In this document: one piece after another, positions 1-11,000 of the stretch
Layout: every line of letters begins with the position of its first letter
Numbering within the stretch: position 1 is the first letter of the stretch
NCBI RefSeq assembly: GCF_963259705.1
Contig: NC_081847.1
Span: 69,647,754-69,711,753, forward strand
DNA: 64,000 bases
From: Myotis daubentonii
Lineage: Eukaryota > Chordata > Mammalia > Chiroptera > Vespertilionidae
Reading direction: 5' to 3'
The notes under the pieces: generated by a model
What the model was told of the DNA's origin: nothing
The model's database searches: none
The model's input: the letters and a program-made list of their open reading frames with translations, nothing else
Made by a program: the position numbers and the translations under genes

Positions 1-300
1 CTCTCTCCTTGGACATATGTGAACACAGTGGCATTCAGTTTTGGTAGCTGGCATGGTAGGTACTACCCAATGAAGAGTGTACTATATATTTTCTTTACTA
101 TAGGCCATACTTATACAGACGTGTATATATATTTATATAAGATCTACCTATCCTAGGACGGAATGTTTGAGGGATTATAAAATTGGAAGCAAAAAAAAAA
201 AAAGTAACACTTCCAGTTGTGAGCCAAGATTGTAATGTGAGAGCAGCCAGGAGCTTCCTGTCAGTAACATGTTTTCAATAAATACTCTTTCATGTACAAA
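1..300 (+). other. ELMO2: Putative 3' UTR end of the upstream gene (ELMO2 by gene order)
   Basis: No coding sequence is seen here. The stretch is AT-rich, unlike the GC-rich DNA just downstream, and ends in a canonical AATAAA (277-282). In human, ELMO2 lies immediately upstream of SLC35C2 on the same strand with its 3' end one to two kb from the SLC35C2 promoter, which matches this spacing. ELMO2 is an engulfment and motility adaptor that works with DOCK proteins to activate Rac. The assignment rests on gene order and the poly(A) signal, not on protein similarity. Confidence 0.4.
277..282 (+). terminator. Poly(A) signal AATAAA of the upstream gene
   Basis: A perfect AATAAA hexamer is followed by a short T-rich stretch (CTCTTTCATG), as expected just upstream of a cleavage site. 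It is the only canonical hexamer on the + strand before the SLC35C2 CpG island that fits the expected end of ELMO2. Confidence 0.45.
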
Positions 301-1460
301 CTGATTCCTACTTCCTACTAACAGCTCTTTCTCTGTTACTGGCTTCCTGCCCAAGGGAACTTTCACCTTGACAAGCCTTCATTTCATTGTGTCTGGGAGA
401 CTTGAGAGAGCGCCAACCAGAGTCCTCAGCCACCTTCCAAGGGCCCCTTTCTCCTCTTCAACCACCCTGCCTCCACCCCACACACACCTGCTGGGTAAAG
501 ATGCTCACAGATTGTCACATCAGGACAAAGTGTTTTCTGCTCGGGCCTGCTGAGTCCATCAGGAAAAGACACTGTACACCCCCATGAACACATCCTCTCT
601 TCTTCCTGCCAGGGACACAGCCAGGGAACAGTTTGAGTGCTTGTACCTTACAAAGAACACACCTTCTTCACCCCATGTGTCCCCACGCTTAGTGCCCAGC
701 CTTCCAGGTGACGTTGTAGGCTGTTGCTCCAAACCTCAGCCTTGGTAGTAGGGAGGCTTGAATGAGGGCCGTGGTGAAAATACTTCTCTCTTGCCTCTGA
801 GAGAGAGGGGGGCAAGGACAAGCTCTTTCAAACTGCACAGAAAGTGCATGCAGTACAGGCCTTGAGGACTGAATAGACAGACCTTGGGAGCGATGGGTGC
901 CATTGTAAGTGATTAAGCGCAGAATGAACGCATGCCTGTGAAATGCCAGCTGCTGGTGGTGAGGGCAGCAGTGGTTTGCATAATAAACCGCTGACACTCT
1001 GGCCCTGAACCCTCTGCTCAGAGCAGCCAGGGAACCCAGCTGAGTCACTTGTAAGGATCCATGTTTGCAGCCAGTCTTAGAGCCAAAGCTCAGGAGGGGA
1101 TTGGAGTCAGAGGGGGACACAAAGCCCCAAAGTGGGCCTCAGTCTTCAACCTACCCTGCTGCGTCCTCCTAATGGACCTCCCTGTCTGCTCTGATGGCTC
1201 TGCCCCTGTCAGTCCATCCTGCGAGATGAGTAAGATCTACACTCCGCCGCTGGCATTTTGGGACCACAGCGTCCTGTGCCTTGGCTACTTTTCCCACCAG
1301 TTTTGGTTCTCCTTTTCTTTCTCCTCCTCCTCTTGTTTCCCGTCTCCCTTTACTCAACCTATTGAACTGGAGATCATTCTCATAAAGTTTGAGGCACACA
1401 GAAAATGGTTCACAAACATTTATTATTTACTACCTTCCATGGACCTTCTAAATCCTAAAG
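301..1460. other. Intergenic spacer with no gene seen
   Basis: Between the upstream poly(A) signal and the SPIN insertion the sequence is ordinary unique DNA with a pyrimidine-rich patch near 1300-1350. Open frames here (for example on the minus strand at 689-1120) match no family I know and have no splice or promoter support. Confidence 0.5.
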
Positions 1461-1683
1461 CATTGGTTCTCAACCTGTGGGTCGCGACCCCTTTGGGGGT
1501 CAAACAACCCTTTCACAGGGGTCGCCTAAGACCATCGGAAAACACATATATAATTACATATTGTTTTTGTGATGAATCACTATGCTTTAATTATGTTCAA
1601 TTTGTAACAATGAAATTGGGGGTCACCACAACATGAGGAACTGTATTAAAGGGTCGCGGCATTAGGAAGGTTGAGAACCACTG
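1461..1683 (+). mobile_element. SPIN hAT transposon, internally deleted copy
   Basis: Starts GGTTCTCAACCTGTGGGTCG and ends with the inverted GGTTGAGAACCACTG, the terminal repeats of SPIN non-autonomous hAT elements. It matches the copy at 33170-33475 closely at both ends but lacks about 80-90 bp of the middle (the part with the CATCCTGCATATCAG stretch). It is flanked by an imperfect duplication: TCCTAAAG on the left and TAAAG on the right. It lies less than 500 bp upstream of the SLC35C2 CpG island. Confidence 0.88.
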
Positions 1684-1899
1684 TAAAGTGTGGTGCCCTG
1701 ACGCAGCACTCCCCAGCTGACTTGTGCAACCAGAAGAAAAAGCCCGTGAGAGTGATCTCTGCAGTTCCTTCCATGATTGCCCAGCACGGGCTTGGAACAA
1801 GGTACACAACTGGTTCAATAGAAGTAAATGGGTGACACTTTTCTGGGTGCACCGACTCTGCAGCCAGCAGGCACGGAGGCTCCAGAGCGAGGCCCCGGT

Positions 1900-2640
1900 G
1901 ATCACAGCACGAGGGGGTGCCGGGCGCTGGGCTGCGGAAGGGGTGGCGGGGAGGCTTCCCGGGAGGACACGCCACGCGGGGTCACGGCGGACCCGGGAGA
2001 GAGAACCCAGCTCCCAGGCCCGCTCCGCCCCCGCGGCAGGCGCCCCGCCCCCCAGTGGCTTCGGCGGAAATGCTCCTCCGACCACGCAACGCCGGCCTCG
2101 CACTTCCGGCAGGAGGATCGCGGCCGGGAGCGCCCGGGCCGAGGTGAGTGGGCGCGCCGCCGGCCTCCGCGCGCTCCCGGGGGCGGCAGGGGGAGCCGGT
2201 CCGGCCGGGCTCTGCGGGGCGCGCCTGGGAGCCTGCCCCGCGCGGAGGGGACCGGGCCTCGCGCGCCCTCGCGGGCCGCCCTTCGCGCGCGCTGTCCCGG
2301 GCATTTCCCGGGCCCCGCGAAGCTGGCCTGGAGCCCGCGCGGCTCTGCCCGGGTCGAGGCTGCACCCGGGTCGGGTGGGAGTGAGGGCCCGCGGAAAGCT
2401 CGTGGGCAAACCGGGAAGCGTCAGGTGGTGGGCGGTGCTGTGCGGACGCGGAGGGCCTGGAGGAGAGCTCAGCGCGCAGTGGGGTGTGGAACAGTGTTCC
2501 TGGCAGAGGGAACAGCAGGCGCAAAGGTCGCAGCTGCCGTGCGTGACCCACCGCCGGGGCCAGCGTGCTGGGCGCCGAGGCGGCGGTGGGAGTGAGGTTG
2601 CTGCCGTCTTCCGAGGCCGGATGGTGGGAGGCGTTTTCGG
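1900..2640 (+). promoter_or_regulatory. SLC35C2: CpG island promoter of SLC35C2
   Basis: GC- and CpG-dense block with many CGCG and GGGCGG-like runs, in sharp contrast to both flanks. It contains a CACTTCCGG ETS-type site (2101-2109) immediately before a short exon ending in a consensus donor. No TATA box is visible, which fits a broad housekeeping-type promoter. Long open frames on both strands here are products of GC richness. Confidence 0.8.
2101..2143 (+). other. SLC35C2: SLC35C2 non-coding exon 1 (3' part; start uncertain)
   Basis: The exon ends at GAG with a strong donor GTGAGT at 2144. The likely transcription start is at or just after the ETS site at 2101-2109, but the exact start cannot be read from the sequence. 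There is no ATG in a useful frame before the donor, so this exon is taken as 5' UTR. Confidence 0.55.
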
Positions 2641-2789
2641 GGACCTTCTGTGGAGTTGGGGTTCGCCCGAGGGCTGCTGAGCTGCTTTCTGTGCCCAAGC
2701 CCTCTCTCCAGGCGGCGGGCTGGGGGGGCTGGAGGGGGGGGGGGCGGAGGTGCGGGGACTGGAGACGTTGCAGTCAGCAGTGAAAGGTA

Positions 2790-3080
2790 ATTGTGGTTAG
2801 ACCCGATGGTGGAGTAGAGAAGCACAGAAGGTGGAGAAGTGTATTGGAGACGGAACTGACAGGACAGGGTTGGGGAAAGGGTAGCTTCTGCCGTGGATTT
2901 GGGGGGTTAGGCGTGAGGAATCAGCTGTGCTATGCTGGCATTTACTAGTGATGTTGGGGGCATGACTCAAGGACTCGGCTGGGGGCACCGTGAGTGTTAG
3001 GTGTCTTGAGTGGAGCCCAAGTTAGATGGACTGGCCTGGAGCCAGTAGGAAAGGGTGGGGCTCATGTAGGGAACTTAGAA
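2790..3080 (-). repeat. L2 LINE fragment (antisense), diverged
   Basis: The order of phrases such as GTGGAGAAGTGTATTGG, GACAGGAC and GTGAGGAATCA follows the antisense strand of the L2 3' region. It lies in SLC35C2 intron 1. The identity is by recalled consensus, so the ends are approximate. Confidence 0.4.
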
Positions 3081-3434
3081 ATGGTTGGCATGTGGCTCAA
3101 TGGGATGAGATTACGCAAGATGAGAACAAGATAGAAAACAGAAGCCAGGTTCCAGCGGCAGGCTCCCGTTTGTAGAGGCTGGGTTGACCAAGAAGGAGTC
3201 CAGAGAAGCAGAGGAAACTCTGCCGAGTGTGGTGTGATATCCAAGAGGCTGTCCCGGGAGGAGGATGTGGTCAGTCGTGTAAGATGCTGGTGAGACTAGA
3301 GACTTGGCCCTTGAAGGGACAAGTGACTCGGTGGGGCCTTGGGGACAGGCTGGGGACCGTTCACGGGACCGGGAGGGGGTAAGCCCCCACCTCGAGCCAG
3401 CACCCCGCGCTGTACCTGATGCCACTGACTCCCC

Positions 3435-3565
3435 TCCCAGGAGGCTCATGATTTTATCCTCCTTTACAGTTGGGGAAACTGAGGTCCAGAAGTCAGTAAC
3501 TTGGGTCATGAAATAGTAAGGAGGGGCCAGGATTGGATCCCAGGTCTTTCTCACTCCGGGCCCAC
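3435..3565 (+). repeat. MIR SINE fragment
   Basis: Contains the MIR core run TTTACAGTTGGGGAAACTGA followed by a GGATTGGATCCCAGGTC block, the usual MIR order. It lies in SLC35C2 intron 1. Confidence 0.7.
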
Positions 3566-4205
3566 ACTTCTGAGCCCTCAGCTGCGCTGCCCATGTTCTA
3601 GTTGGGAACATGCTATGGCGATACACCAGCTGATGTGGCGACTGCTCCGAGCTACGCTGCCCCTGAGGAAAGAAAGGCAGAATATGGGATTCCTTTCCTG
3701 GGCAAGTGAGATTTGAAAGAGCATTTGCTCCTTTAAGCCTGGTTTCCCTTACCACAGAATAAGGGTGGGGACCTTATCGGTTACAGATTTCTGTCTCCAG
3801 TGCTTGGTATACAGGAGTGCTCAATAAATGCACACTAAGTGGCTAGGTGATTTCCAAGAGCCCTACTAGCCGAGGTCTGTTGTGTTTGGGGTTAGGTGAC
3901 CTTCTGGAAAGTAGTAGGAGAAGGAGTGCTGTTAACTTTGGGACAGTGCTCCCTGTGAGCCTGGGCAGTCATGGGGACTTCCTAGCGGTGGGGGACCTGC
4001 ACCAGCTGTTTGAAGGAAGCAGGGAGGGTGGAGGGTATTCGTGTTGGAGCAGGAGCTGCAGCAAAGGCAGGAGGTAGGAGAAGTTGATTCACAGAAGGGT
4101 ACAGACTGCCCTAGCTCAGAAGCCGTGGGTAGGACCATGGGGAGGGAGTGCTAGCAGATAGATCTCTTGGTGCCAGCTGCCCTGTGGTCACCTGTGTGGT
4201 GTAAG

Positions 4206-4406
4206 CAGTGCTTCCCATCAGGGAGCAGTTTTGCCCCCAGGAGACGCTCAGCAGTGTCCGGAGACTTTCCTGTTTGTCATTACTTGGGATGAGGGGCCGG
4301 GATGCCACAGGCATCTAGTGGTTAGAGATCGAATGCTGCTAAATGCCCCACAGTGCACAGGACAGGCCTTCTCTAATTGTCAGTAATGCCAAGTGGAGAA
4401 ACCCTG
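4206..4406 (+). mobile_element. MER5A-type hAT MITE, old copy
   Basis: Shows the MER5A order: CAGTGCTTC start, TTTTGCCCCCAGGAGAC, GGCATCTAGTGG, CCACAGTGCACAGGACA, GAGAAACCCTG end. It is one of three MER5A copies in the window (also 53797-54024 and 61872-62081). No clean target duplication survives. Confidence 0.8.
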
Positions 4407-4509
4407 GTCTAGAGGAAGGAGTGTGAGCCGTGAGATCTGTTGGACCCCACTGCCTCACTGTGGGAGGTGCAGGGAGAAGAAGAGAGAGAATCAGACAGGA
4501 ACTAATGCA

Positions 4510-4700
4510 TCGGGTGGGGGAGAAAGGGAATGGTGGCTGGTAGTGGTGGAGGTCAGGAAATGTGACCATATTTGGGGTATTTTTTAAGACAGGTCTGACA
4601 GTACCTGTTGATTGAATGTAGGCTGAGGGAAAGAGAGGAATCAAGGATGAGAACAAGGTTTCTGGCCTGAGCAGTTAGCAGCTAGTGACTGGTGGTGCCG
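4510..4700 (-). repeat. L2 LINE fragment (antisense)
   Basis: Reads like the antisense L2 3' region (TGACAGTACCTGTTGATTG, then AAGAGAGGAATCAAGGATGA). Boundaries are approximate. Confidence 0.5.
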
Positions 4701-4944
4701 CCTCAGGGTGGGAAGAGGAGCAGGTTTTGACGGAGGGTGGGGGACTCCTGGAGAACAGAAGTCCATTCTGGACAGGCCGGGTGTGAGGCGCCGGGTGTTA
4801 GACATCCAAGCAAAGAGGACAAGGAGGCAGTCGGGTGTCCTGCGTTAGCCGCGGAGGTGAGAGGGGGCGATGCGCATTGGGCCATGTCGGCTTACAGAGG
4901 CATTTCAAGGAATGGGCCTGCGTTAGGCAAAATAGCACAGTGGC

Positions 4945-5155
4945 GCTCAACCTCGTGGACAAATATTTTGGTGGTAACTCCCCCACCCCCTTATTATCTT
5001 AAAATGAAACGTATGGTTCAAGAAACTACCAACACATAATTTTTTTTAATTGGCAATGCCCTACCCATAATGTAAAAGAAATAAAAGGAAAGTAGTTGGT
5101 AATAAAATGTTTCAATATGTGAGTTCCTGAGCACAGGCTACTGGAAGCTACAATG
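4945..5155. repeat. Unclassified AT-rich interspersed-repeat-like segment
   Basis: Begins with CAGTGGCGCTCAACCTCGTGG, similar to hAT termini, then continues through an AT-rich block with a poly(T) run. I cannot assign a family and the right end is unclear. It lies in SLC35C2 intron 1. Confidence 0.3.
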
Positions 5156-6031
5156 ACGCAGCCCCTGCCGGCACCACTCCTGTGGAACCTGCAGGCGGTG
5201 ATGGCCACAGGGCAGCCTGCCACAGCCCATGGGCGGCTCCAAGCCCGTGCCTGCCGTGGCTGCAGATGGCTTTTCCAGACTGGGAGCTGTGGTACCCTTT
5301 TGTCAAAAACAGTTCAGCCTCCCCTCAGTGTACACAGTACCTACAACGTAGGAGAACCTGGGAAAAACTGCTCTGTTGCCTGGAAAACAGAGTTGGGTTC
5401 TTTATAAGCAGATCTTTAACCTGCAGGAATCTCAGAGCCATGCAGGCTGCAGAACAGTTCTCAGTTATGTGCACTGCCCCCCTCAGAGCCCCACTCACTA
5501 AAAGGTAGGAGTGTCCCTGCAGAACAGCACCGTGGGTTCCCAGAGTCCCCTGAAGAGAACCAGAGCCCGAGGGTGCCCCTTGGGACATGAGCCTGTGCCA
5601 GCTCCCAGTTTGCCTTGGGGGAGGGGAAATGACACCTCAGGTTCCAGAGTTCAGAAACAATGTTGATACTCCCTGCAGAGAGGACTGGGAGGGGAAGTTG
5701 GGGTGCCTCTGATCAGACGTTCTAGGAAGGCTTCAAGGCAGTGGCATTTCTGTCGGGTGTGGGGTGGGAACGTATCAAAGGAGAAGACGGGAGGAGGGGC
5801 ACAGATGAAGCAGCAGGTGGGATAATGCTGGACTGAGGGGGGGCGGGGGGGGGGAGTCTGCCTGGTCTCCCCAGGGCCTGGCATGCCCTGGGCACTCACT
5901 GGGGTTGGCTGGGTGATAGGCAGCAGGGAGTGGTTTAGTTGGGTCAGACCCTGTGGCAGGCTCCCTGTCTGTGACACTGGCTGTTCCAGTCTGCGGCAAG
6001 GTCGGTGTTGGTTTCCTGGTCCATTTTACTG

Positions 6032-6104
6032 ATGATGATGATGATGATGATTATTAGAGAGAGGGGAAGGGAGAGGGAGAAACATCAGTGAGAGAGAACA
6101 TTTT
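6032..6104 (-). repeat. Ves-like SINE fragment with (GAT)n edge
   Basis: A (TGA)n microsatellite is followed by AGAGAGGGGAAGGGAGAGGG and AAACATCAGTGAGAGAGA, the body phrases of antisense Ves SINEs seen at 39301, 48137 and 52156. The tRNA-like part is missing. Confidence 0.5.
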
Positions 6105-6189
6105 AACACCTTAATGACCAGATTGGTCCCCTGAAACCACAGGCCCACTCTCTTGCAATGAGTCATCACCATATGGAGAACTTACATTC

Positions 6190-6937
6190 TGGGGTCCAAC
6201 CCCAGCAGGTCCAGGGGTCCCCAAAGGTGTGGATGGAGTTGGCGAAGAAGGAATGACACGGAGATAGCGTTCAGTTGATCAGCAGCCTAGCCAGGATCTC
6301 TAGCCAGGATCTCCAGCGAAGTTCTGTTTCGGATCTCCAGCCAGGTTCTGTATCCATGTTCTCTTGCTAGGTTCTCCAGCCAGTTCTGTAGCCATGTTCC
6401 CTCGCTAGGTTCTCCAGCCAGGTTCAGTCACCAGGTTCTAGTCAGGTTCTCTTGCCAATTTCTGTAGTCAGGTTCAGTCCAGGATCTTTTGCCATGTTCT
6501 CTTGCTAGGTTCTGTCTCTAGGTTCTGAGGCCGGTTTCTGTCCAGGATCTTTTGCCATGTTCTCTCCAGCGAAGTTCTTCTGTCTCTCTTGGTTCTGTCT
6601 TCTAAGTTCTGTGTCTTGCTGTCTTGTTACATCTGTATTTATACCAGTTGATTCAATCCTATCAATCTCTATTACAAAGGTTAGGGCATTTCTTATCTCC
6701 ATTCCAGGGAGTAAAGATTATGTAGCTTAAGCATGATTGTTCGTAGTTAAAGTGATTAATTACCCGCCTGGCACTTAGTTAAGAGGTTTTATTCCCTCCC
6801 TAACTTCAGGGGAAAATCCCTACCTGGGGAAACAACCTTTCTCAGAGACCTTGATTAAAACACATAGTGCCAAGAAGGTGAGCAAACATATTAAGAACAG
6901 TATGCCATATATGCCAGGTCCTTTGAAACAGCAAGCA
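6190..6937 (-). mobile_element. Putative solo LTR of an endogenous retrovirus
   Basis: Read on the minus strand the block starts TGCTTGCTG, has an AATAAA-type run, then a TATA-like GGTATAAATAC (near 6645), then a long run of short degenerate repeats, and ends at GGACCCCA. This is LTR-like organisation of about 750 bp. The left edge (+ strand) carries a TGGGGTCCAACCCC palindrome. No gag, pol or env similarity and no second LTR are present. No matching target duplication was found at the proposed edges, so the ends may be off by tens of bases. It lies in SLC35C2 intron 1. Confidence 0.5.
6288..6625. repeat. Degenerate tandem repeat inside the putative LTR
   Basis: About two dozen irregular units built around GGTTCT / CCAGGATCTC / CCATGTTCTC, roughly 11-13 bp each, some arranged in higher-order blocks (GGATCTTTTGCCATGTTCTC occurs near 6482 and 6546). 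Such expanded R-region repeats are known in some mammalian LTRs. Confidence 0.75.
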
Positions 6938-6944
6938 TGGACCG

Positions 6945-7520
6945 GCTCCCGGCACTTACAGTGTGCCAGGTGGGGCTGTAAGGCCAGCATGGACCTGGCG
7001 GGCCCTGTCTTCGTGGAGCTCACTGCCTCCCAGGGACATAGATCATCATGCCCTGCACAGGTCCGATGGAGGAATCATGGGGGACCTATGAAAGCAGCCT
7101 GTGTGTCAGGGGCACCCATCACATTGGGGGAGAGGGGTTCCTGAGGAAGCAGCATTTGAGCTGAAGATGAGTAGATGCGCTAAGAAAGTATGGAGGGAGG
7201 GCAGAGCGCCGGCTTCTCCAGGCGCAGGACGGAGCCTGGTTGCTCAGGGAGCTGAAGGTGGCAGGCCGGTGGGACTAGGGCACGAGGGCCACAGCTGAGC
7301 TGAGGCCGGCAGGGGCCCGATCCGGCCTTTTTAGCCTAAAGAAGGGTTTTGATCTTTATCTTAAGAGCACTGGAAGCTGCAGAAGGGCTTTAAGCAGTGG
7401 TCTGACATGATCAGATTTATGTTTTAAAAAGGTCACTTTGGTAGCAATTCATGGAGAACAGCTTGAGACGACAAGAGAGTGGAAGTGACCGGGAGCTCGG
7501 CTGCCAGCGCCTGTGCTGGG
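6945..7520 (-). repeat. L2 LINE, antisense, moderately preserved
   Basis: Shows the antisense L2 order: ACAGTGTGCCAGG, CAGCATTTGAGCTGAAGATG, GAAGGGTTTTGATC, GGCTTTAAGCAGTGGTCTGACATGATC split over 7389-7413, then TAAAAAGGTCACTTTGGTAGC. It ends shortly before the SLC35C2 second exon. Confidence 0.7.
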
Positions 7521-7635
7521 GGCGGGCTCCCTCCTGCTCCTGTCTGCCCCATCTCCCTGCAGGACAGGCCTGGGTGGGTGGGGTCAGATGGCCCTCACTC
7601 TGCCAAGCCACCAGGCTGCCTTTTCATCCTTCTAG

Positions 7636-7707
7636 CCTCAGACCTGGACCGTGAGCCCTGCACCCGGTGACCACGGAGAGGATGGGCTCGGCCCACCAGC
7701 CCCTTAG
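7636..7707 (+). other. SLC35C2: Candidate SLC35C2 non-coding exon 2
   Basis: Bounded by a pyrimidine-rich acceptor (CATCCTTCTAG at 7635) and a donor GTGAGG at 7708. It has no start codon in frame with the transporter. If real, the next intron is only about 150 nt. It could instead be joined to the following exon by intron retention. Confidence 0.4.
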
Positions 7708-7858
7708 GTGAGGACTCCGCCCAGGCTCCGATAACCGTCCTGATCATGGAGTGAAGAGAACTCCTAACCAGGCCACGTTCTCGCTGAAAGTCGTGGCGCA
7801 GGTCCAGCGGCTCTTCCTGCCCGTCTTCGGGAGAGGTGCCTGCCCCCGCCGACCCCAG

Positions 7859-8000
7859 CTGGGAGCAGCTGCTTCCACCGATGGGGAGGTGGGCCCTGGA
7901 CGTGGCCTTTGTGTGGAGGGCAGTGTTGACCCTGGGGCTGGTCCTTCTCTACTACTGCTTCTCCATCGGCATCACCTTCTACAACAAATGGCTGACAAAG
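7859..8000 (+). CDS. SLC35C2: SLC35C2 first coding exon (coding from 7881)
   Basis: Encodes residues 1-40, ending ...YNKWLTK, with donor GTGACT at 8001. The upstream acceptor is probably GACCCCAG ending at 7858, leaving 22 nt of 5' UTR. Carries membrane segment 1. Confidence 0.9.
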
Positions 8001-11000
8001 GTGACTGGGAGGCCTGCACCGCGGGGCCGGAGGGAGGTGGGGGGCCACAGTGCCCCTAATAGTCAACAGGAAGGCACGGGCTTCAGCCAGTCACGTTAGT
8101 GGCGGGGCAGAACCCCACACCAGCACTGCCATGCCAGGGATTCTCCCCAAATATTTGCATCGAGGGGAAATTAGGGGGCCACGGGGATGAGCTGGGAGAC
8201 TTGGGGAGCTTACGCAACAGCTGTGGACCAACAGGTAGAAAAGCAGTTCAATGCTCTAATAGCTGGCACAGCCATCCTGGCCCACGCTGCCGTTCCTTGG
8301 GTGTGGGCCATGGGGAGGGGCTGGAGCAGGTAGCTAACAGGCTGATGAAGGTGGAGACAGCACTGAGCTACAGTTGAGCCCCATTTGTCCACCTGCTGCC
8401 TGTGTGACCTCCAAATTGGGACTAAGTCTCTGATGCCAAGTGATTGTACTGTGGGTGAAAACCCCTGCAGAGCCCTCAGCACGCACCGAATTAGGGCCCC
8501 TGCCACGGGGGGCGGCGGGGAGCCCGGTGAGGGCTGCTGTCTAACTGCGCCTGGCCGGCCGGCTGTGCTTTGCGCCCCGTACAGAGCTTCCACTTCCCCC
8601 TCTTCATGACGATGCTGCACCTGGCCGTGATCTTCCTGTTCTCCGCCCTGTCCAGGGCGCTGGTCCAGTGCTCCAGCCACAGGGCCCGCGTGGTGCTGAG
8701 CTGGACCGACTACCTCAGAAGAGTAGCTCCGACAGGTGTGTTCCTGTGGGGAGGGCCCGGCAGGAGGAGGGCTGCTTGGGAAGCCATAGGCCGAGAACGA
8801 AAGGATGTCTTCCTGGCCTAAAGCTCAGGCCCTCTTTCCCTGCCCCACCCACGTTTCCTCACTCCTCTCTGCCTGCCCTCCCGCCCCCACATCTGCCCCA
8901 TATGTACTCCCTCTTCCCGCTTCCCCCACGCACACCACACAGAAGCCCCAGTGCAGCAGTAGCCTTGTAGTTCCCTTGACCTTGAGCATGCACACTGAGC
9001 TGTGTTTCCAGGCCTGGAGGGAATGGTGAGCAGAGCGTGTAGTCCCTGCCCTCGGTGCTAGGCAGGGCGGGCTCCCCAGAGCAAGGGCTGAGTGGGCTGA
9101 GACCTGGAGGGCGAGTGGGACCGGGCGGTCCGGGGTGGGGAGGGTTTAGTGCATGTGGGAGTCTGCAAGGGAACTGAAAGTGTCTTGGGGGCGCTGAGGA
9201 CTCAGCATTGGTGCGAGGAAGTGAGAGGGTGGGAGGGGTCAGATCCAGGAGGGCCAGGTCCTCCTCCGTGACCACTCTGAGTGACCACTCTGAAGCGTTT
9301 GCAGGATCAGATTGTATCTGTCAGCAGCGGGGTATGCAAAAAGTCAAGCAAGTGGGAAGGACACAGGCCCCGGCCAGTCAGAATGCACTATAGCCTGAAT
9401 GCTGGAGCAGGCCCCCCCTTTTTTTGAGCTAACCTTTTAGTTGCTGGGTAGAAAGGAAGGCCTAGAGGCCCCAGAGCAAGTGAGGGGACTCATGGGAGTG
9501 TTCTAATCACTGGTGCCCCCAAGCCACCTGCCCATTCTCCCCGGCGTGTCCGGTGGGCGCCCTGTGTCTCCACAGCGCTGGCTACGGCACTTGACGTGGG
9601 CTTGTCCAACTGGAGCTTCCTCTACATCACCGTCTCACTGTGAGTACCGCCACCTCCCTCAGGCGCACGTTCTCTCTGTCCGTCCAGCTGGCTGTCTGCA
9701 CCCCTGACCGACAAGCCAGCCACGGCACCACTCTCTGGGACCAGCCGTCCTCTCTGAGCTCCTCCCTGACACCCAGCAGCTTTCCAGAAACTCACCAGCC
9801 TCTTCCTTACGCTGGGCACAGTTGATGCTGGGCCCGCTGCCTGGCGGCCTGGGGAAGCCAGGGGCTCAAGCAGAACGGGTGGCCGTGGCCCGGGAGGAAG
9901 GCATGTCCGCGTGCAGTGCGCGCAGCTGCAGAGGGGAGGCCGGCAGTGACTTCTTCCCTCCGGGGTTGTGCCTCAGAGCACAGTCCCTGCCTCCTCTTTC
10001 TCTCCTCTCATCCTTTCTTCCTCATCCTGGGCTCCGCTGAGGGCGGGTGATAATAGGCCTCGGTGAGCTCAGTGTCAGACCTGCAGCCTTTCCTCCTGCT
10101 GATAATTACAGGCCTCGGAGAGTCCTTCGATTAAAGGTCACGAATCGGCCAGATGACCCGGGCCACCTTCCTTTGGTCTTTTGTACCCAGATTGTCCTGT
10201 TGCCCTGAGCAGAGCCCGTGGCCCTCAGGGAGGTCAGGAAGCTCCCCCCTTTCCAGCCCACTGGCTGTACTGTGGGGTCCGTTCTGGATGGCGGGTCTGA
10301 GCCCCGGGTTCCAGCCGTGCACAGTGGTCATTTTCGCTTCCAGGTACACAATGACCAAATCCTCAGCCGTCCTCTTCATCTTGATCTTCTCTCTGATCTT
10401 CAAGCTGGAGGAGCTGGTGAGGCCCCAGCATCCCCTGAGTCCCTCCTGCCCCCTCAGGTGGTAAGCATGAGAAGGGGTCTGAGCAGCGGCTCGTCCCTGT
10501 GACAGAAGAGAGGAGCCCAGCCCAGGGGCAGAAGCTCCGGACAGAAGCTGAGGAAGGACCGAGCACTGGGCACTACCAAGAAGTTTAGAAAGCGGTGTGG
10601 CGGGGGGAAGGGGGGGCGGTAAAGGCCAAGGGAGGAAGGGTTCCAGGAGGAGGGCCAGGTCAGGTCAAGCTGGGCCGAGGCGCCTGCTGTGCGAGGCAGC
10701 ACCTTGGTTTCGTAGTGGGGAGGGGCCTAGGACAGCATAGGGAAGCACCTCAGTATGTGGGCAGGTAGGGGTGTTGGGGACGTCCAGCTGGATGCAGCCC
10801 TGCGCACCTCCATGGGAACGAGCGGGCCAGGGCCTCCCAGGGTGGTGGGTGGGGAGAGAGGAGCCAGCCAAAATGGCTGCCGACCCCCAAACTCCAGGTG
10901 GGATGAGCTGGAGACCCCCCAGTCAGCTGCCACCTGCTCCCCTCCTCAGCGGGCGGCGCTGGTCCTGGTGGTCCTCCTCATCGCCGGGGGCCTCTTCATG

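Noticed and set aside
1724..2698. Open frames of 238-318 residues around the SLC35C2 promoter
   Set aside because: Same base-composition artefact in the first CpG island; one begins inside unique DNA just after the SPIN copy.
6505..6702. Minus-strand 65-residue frame
   Set aside because: Falls within the tandem-repeat part of the putative LTR; no retroviral protein similarity was seen.
9268..9293. 13-bp direct duplication GTGACCACTCTGA in SLC35C2 intron
   Set aside because: Too short and isolated; probably a slippage event within an old repeat.
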